NCBI RefSeq assembly: GCF_000429645.1
Contig: NZ_AUCG01000016.1
Location: 310,001 to 374,000, forward strand
Reading direction: 5' to 3'
DNA length: 64,000 nt
Source of the DNA: Niveispirillum irakense DSM 11586
GTDB lineage: Bacteria > Pseudomonadota > Alphaproteobacteria > Azospirillales > Azospirillaceae
The notes beneath the pieces are model-generated. The model made no database searches and was not told the origin of the DNA. It saw nothing but the letters and a program-made list of their open reading frames with translations. The number at the start of each line of letters is the position of its first letter. Position 1 is the stretch's first letter. Both the position numbers and the translations under genes were made by a program. Shown piece after piece: positions 61,299-64,000 of this stretch.

Positions 61299-63512
61299 AT
61301 GAGAACAACAGGCGCAGCGCGCACGATTGTCTGGCCGGGCCGGCCGAACCCGCTGGGGGCAACCTGGGACGGTTTCGGGGTGAATTTCGCCCTGTTCTCC
61401 GCCCATGCGGAGAAGGTGGAACTCTGCCTGTTCGACTCCGACGGCACGCGGGAGATTGAGCGGGTCACCCTGCCGGAATGTACCGACGATGTCTGGCACG
61501 GCTATCTGCCGGAGGCGCGGCCCGGCACGCTCTATGGCTACCGTGTCCATGGGCCCTATGATCCTGGTCGCGGCCACCGGTTCAACCCGAACAAGCTGCT
61601 GCTGGACCCCTATGCCAAGGCGCTGGAAGGGCCGATGCGCTGGTCGGACGCGCATTTCGGCTATCGCGTCGGATCGGCGAAGGAGGATCTGTCGCTGGAC
61701 CGACGCGACAATGCCCGCGGCATGCCCAAATGCCGCGTCATCGACCCCGCCTTCACCTGGGGCGGGGAGCGGCGGCCCAATGTCCCCTGGACCGACACCA
61801 TCATCTATGAGGCCCATGTCCGGGGCCATACGCTGACCCGCCAGGACCTGTCCCCCACCCTGCGCGGCACCTTCAGCGGGCTGGCCAGCCAGCCGATGAT
61901 CGACCATCTGAAGGGGCTGGGGGTGACGGCAGTGGAATTGCTGCCGGTACAGGCCTTCACCGATGACCGGCATCTGGTGGAGCGGTCTCTGCATAATTAC
62001 TGGGGCTATGCCACCATCGGCTTCTTCGCGCCGGAACCGCGCTATATGACCGGCCGGTCCACGCGCGAATTCAAAAGCATGGTCGCCCGCCTGCATGATG
62101 CCGGGATCGAGGTGATCCTGGATGTGGTCTATAACCACACGGGCGAGGGCAACCATCTCGGCCCCACCCTGTCCTTCCGTGGCATCGACAATGCCAGCTA
62201 TTACCTGCTGCAACCGCAGGACAAGCGCTTCTACCAGGATCATACCGGTACCGGAAATACCCTTAATCTCGCCCACCCCCGCGTGCTGCAGATGGTGATG
62301 GACAGCCTGCGCTACTGGGTGGGGGAGATGCATGTCGACGGGTTCCGTTTCGATCTCGCAACAAGTTTGGCGCGGGAAGCCCATGGCTATGATCCGGGCA
62401 GCGGCTTCCTGGATGCCGTGCGCCAGGACCCTCTGCTCTCCTCCGTGAAGCTGATCGCGGAGCCGTGGGATATCGGCCCCGGCGGTTACCGTGTGGGCCA
62501 GTTCCCGTCCGGCTGGAGCGAGTGGAACGACCGCTACCGCGACACGGTGCGCCGCTACTGGCGCGGGGATGAGGGGATGCTGCCGGAACTGGCGGCGCGC
62601 CTGACCGGCTCCGCCGACCTGTTCGACCATGACCGGCGGCGGCCCTGGTCCAGCATCAATTTCGTCACCTCCCATGATGGCTTCACCCTGGCTGACCTTG
62701 TGGCGTACGAGGTGAAGCACAATGAGGCAAACCAGGAAGGCAACCGCGACGGGCACGACGCCAACTTCTCCAGCAATTATGGGGTAGAGGGACCGACCGA
62801 CGATCCCGCCATCCAGGAACTGCGCCGCCGCCAGTCACGCAACCTGATGGCCACGCTGCTGCTGTCCCAGGGCACGCCGATGATCCTGGCCGGCGATGAG
62901 CTGTTGCGCAGCCAGGGCGGCAATAACAACGCCTATTGCCAGGACAATGAGGTGAGTTGGACCGACTGGGAAGGCGCCGGGGAGCCGGGGGAAGCCATGA
63001 CCAGCTTCGTCACACGGCTGACCAGCCTGCGCCGCCAGCATCCCGTCTTGCGGCGCGGGCGCTTCCTGCATGGGCGGGAAGTGTCTGCCGACGGGGTGAA
63101 GGACATTACCTGGATTACGCCGCAAGGGCAGGAAAAGGCGCCCGAGCAATGGCGCGATGGCCGCGCCCGCTGCCTTGGCCTGCTGCTGAACGGCCGGGCC
63201 GGCACCCACCTGTCGCATGATGGCACGCCGGCCCATGATGAGGTGCTGCTGCTGATCATCAATGCCGACCACGAGACGGTGCCCTTCATCCTGCCGGCGG
63301 TACCGGTGGGCAGCGAAGGCCAGGAATGGAAATGCCTGCTGGATACGGGCAGCCCCACGGGCGCGCCAACTGAGCAGCCGGGGGAATGGCAGCCGGTCAC
63401 CGGCCAGCCCCTGCCCTTGCCGGGCCGCACCACCTGGCTGTTCCAACTGACAGAACCGGCGGCCCAGCCGGATACAATGCTCTCCGGCCCGGGAGGGCGG
63501 GCCCATGGCTGA
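61299..63512 (+). CDS. glgX: Glycogen debranching protein GlgX
   Basis: Isoamylase-type GH13 enzyme removing alpha-1,6 branches from glycogen limit dextrins, 737 residues from ATG 61299. An N-terminal CBM48 (PLGATWDGFGVNFALFSAHAEKVELCLFD) is followed by the TIM barrel, with HDAGIEVILDVVYNHTGEG, the nucleophile Asp in HVDGFRFDLATSLARE, the acid/base Glu in KLIAEPWDIGPGGY, and the Asp in INFVTSHDGFTLADLV. The C-terminal beta domain is complete. No other glg gene is in view, and the response-regulator gene that overlaps its end by 7 bp is unexpected. Confidence 0.95.
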   Translation: MRTTGAARTIVWPGRPNPLGATWDGFGVNFALFSAHAEKVELCLFDSDGTREIERVTLPECTDDVWHGYLPEARPGTLYGYRVHGPYDPGRGHRFNPNKLLLDPYAKALEGPMRWSDAHFGYRVGSAKEDLSLDRRDNARGMPKCRVIDPAFTWGGERRPNVPWTDTIIYEAHVRGHTLTRQDLSPTLRGTFSGLASQPMIDHLKGLGVTAVELLPVQAFTDDRHLVERSLHNYWGYATIGFFAPEPRYMTGRSTREFKSMVARLHDAGIEVILDVVYNHTGEGNHLGPTLSFRGIDNASYYLLQPQDKRFYQDHTGTGNTLNLAHPRVLQMVMDSLRYWVGEMHVDGFRFDLATSLAREAHGYDPGSGFLDAVRQDPLLSSVKLIAEPWDIGPGGYRVGQFPSGWSEWNDRYRDTVRRYWRGDEGMLPELAARLTGSADLFDHDRRRPWSSINFVTSHDGFTLADLVAYEVKHNEANQEGNRDGHDANFSSNYGVEGPTDDPAIQELRRRQSRNLMATLLLSQGTPMILAGDELLRSQGGNNNAYCQDNEVSWTDWEGAGEPGEAMTSFVTRLTSLRRQHPVLRRGRFLHGREVSADGVKDITWITPQGQEKAPEQWRDGRARCLGLLLNGRAGTHLSHDGTPAHDEVLLLIINADHETVPFILPAVPVGSEGQEWKCLLDTGSPTGAPTEQPGEWQPVTGQPLPLPGRTTWLFQLTEPAAQPDTMLSGPGGRAHG

Positions 63513-64000
63513 TTATGACCTCCGCCCCCTCCAGGTCATTGTTGTCGATAAGGAAGGCAACACACGGCGCCTGCTGCGCGGCATCCTGGCCCGGCTGGGC
63601 CTGGACAAGGTGACGGATTACGCCGATACGACCGACGTGACGGCAGCGATGACGGCCACGCCACCCGATCTGCTGTTCATTGATGCCGACGCACCGGAAA
63701 CGGACGGGCTGCGCTTCACCCAGATGCTGCGCCATTCCCAGGCGCCGATGAACCCGTTCCTGTGCATCATCGCCATGACCTGGCAGCCCACCCAGCCCCT
63801 GCTGATGCGCTTCACCGCATCGGGGGCTGATGATCTGATGGCCAAGCCGTTCAGCGCCAAGCAGGTGCATGACCGGCTGATCAACCTGATCGATAACCGG
63901 AAAAGCTTTGTCGTCACGGCGGATTATATCGGCCCGGACCGGCGGCGGCAGCCGCGCGAAGGGGTGCAGATCCCCCTGTTCAACGTGCCCAACACGATGC
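63506..64000 (+). CDS. Response regulator receiver protein (cut by window end)
   Basis: At least 165 residues; no stop before the window ends. Receiver domain about 8-130: VIVVDKEGNTRRLLRGIL, phosphoacceptor Asp about residue 60 in LLFIDADAPETDGL, Thr in IIAMTWQPT, and the switch-region Lys in DLMAKPFSAKQVHDRL. The acidic pair is reduced (VDKE rather than VDDD). It continues with DYIGPDRRRQPR, a tail typical of Rhodospirillales single-domain or flagellar-associated regulators. ATG overlaps the glgX stop by 7 bp, with GGGAGGG upstream. Confidence 0.85.

Noticed and set aside
1-64000. CRISPR array, transposase, prophage or biosynthetic cluster
   Set aside because: No regularly spaced direct repeats, no cas, integrase, phage structural, NRPS or PKS sequences were seen.

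Overview
The window is a GC-rich, densely coded piece of an alphaproteobacterial chromosome, most likely Rhodospirillales and close to Azospirillum/Niveispirillum. Pointers are the block metW-metX / chorismate mutase / hisC / tyrC, the ubiG-lysC-ptsP neighbourhood, an HWE-type histidine kinase, and intergenic palindromes beginning TAGAG. That placement is inference from gene order and style. No rRNA, prophage, transposase, plasmid origin or CRISPR array is visible; nearly all genes are core metabolism.

Layout. 1-5.9 kb: LapA-like protein, a 46-residue membrane protein with its own terminator, metX-metW (minus) divergent from a chorismate mutase-hisC-tyrC block (plus) for Tyr/Phe/His synthesis. 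6.0-10.6 kb: eutB-eutC overlapping an HWE sensor kinase, closed by a 104-bp palindromic repeat, then a minus-strand MFS transporter. 12-13.3 kb: two UPF0145-type genes and tRNA-Arg(CCT). 13.5-16.5 kb: HAD phosphatase, an unknown 346-residue protein, ubiG, small membrane protein. 16.6-22.1 kb: lysC, an orphan gene, nitronate monooxygenase, ptsP. 22.1-26.7 kb: Lrp regulator divergent from an unknown gene plus an ACT-domain gene, a repeat cluster, and polA. 26.7-32.2 kb: RES/Xre toxin-antitoxin pair, rnr, S41 protease, rpmG. 32.3-36.3 kb: Fur-box-controlled TonB receptor with a DUF6607 gene, then an AT-rich GNAT-like orphan. 36.6-41.5 kb: glycine cleavage operon (gcvT-gcvH-gcvPA-gcvPB, minus) behind a tandem glycine riboswitch. 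41.5-49.1 kb: lipoprotein, ispH, AraC regulator, PhoD-like phosphatase, a second TonB receptor, prmA, ynfA. 49.2-64 kb: aminopeptidase P, OmpA-family protein, aspS, orphan solute-binding protein, rnd, fghA, aminotransferase, two EamA transporters, glgX, and a response regulator cut by the window edge.

The most unusual signal is non-coding. Two elements of about 150-160 nt (23468-23627 plus; 45251-45400 minus) share short conserved landmarks at nearly the same spacing and the same order of five hairpins, while the stem sequences differ and stay paired. That is the pattern expected for a structured nucleic acid under selection or a mobile hairpin element. A second family is a 104-bp element with TAGAGT/ACTCTA ends, present twice at 99/104 identity. 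These elements and a third palindrome repeatedly supply the stop codon of the adjacent gene.
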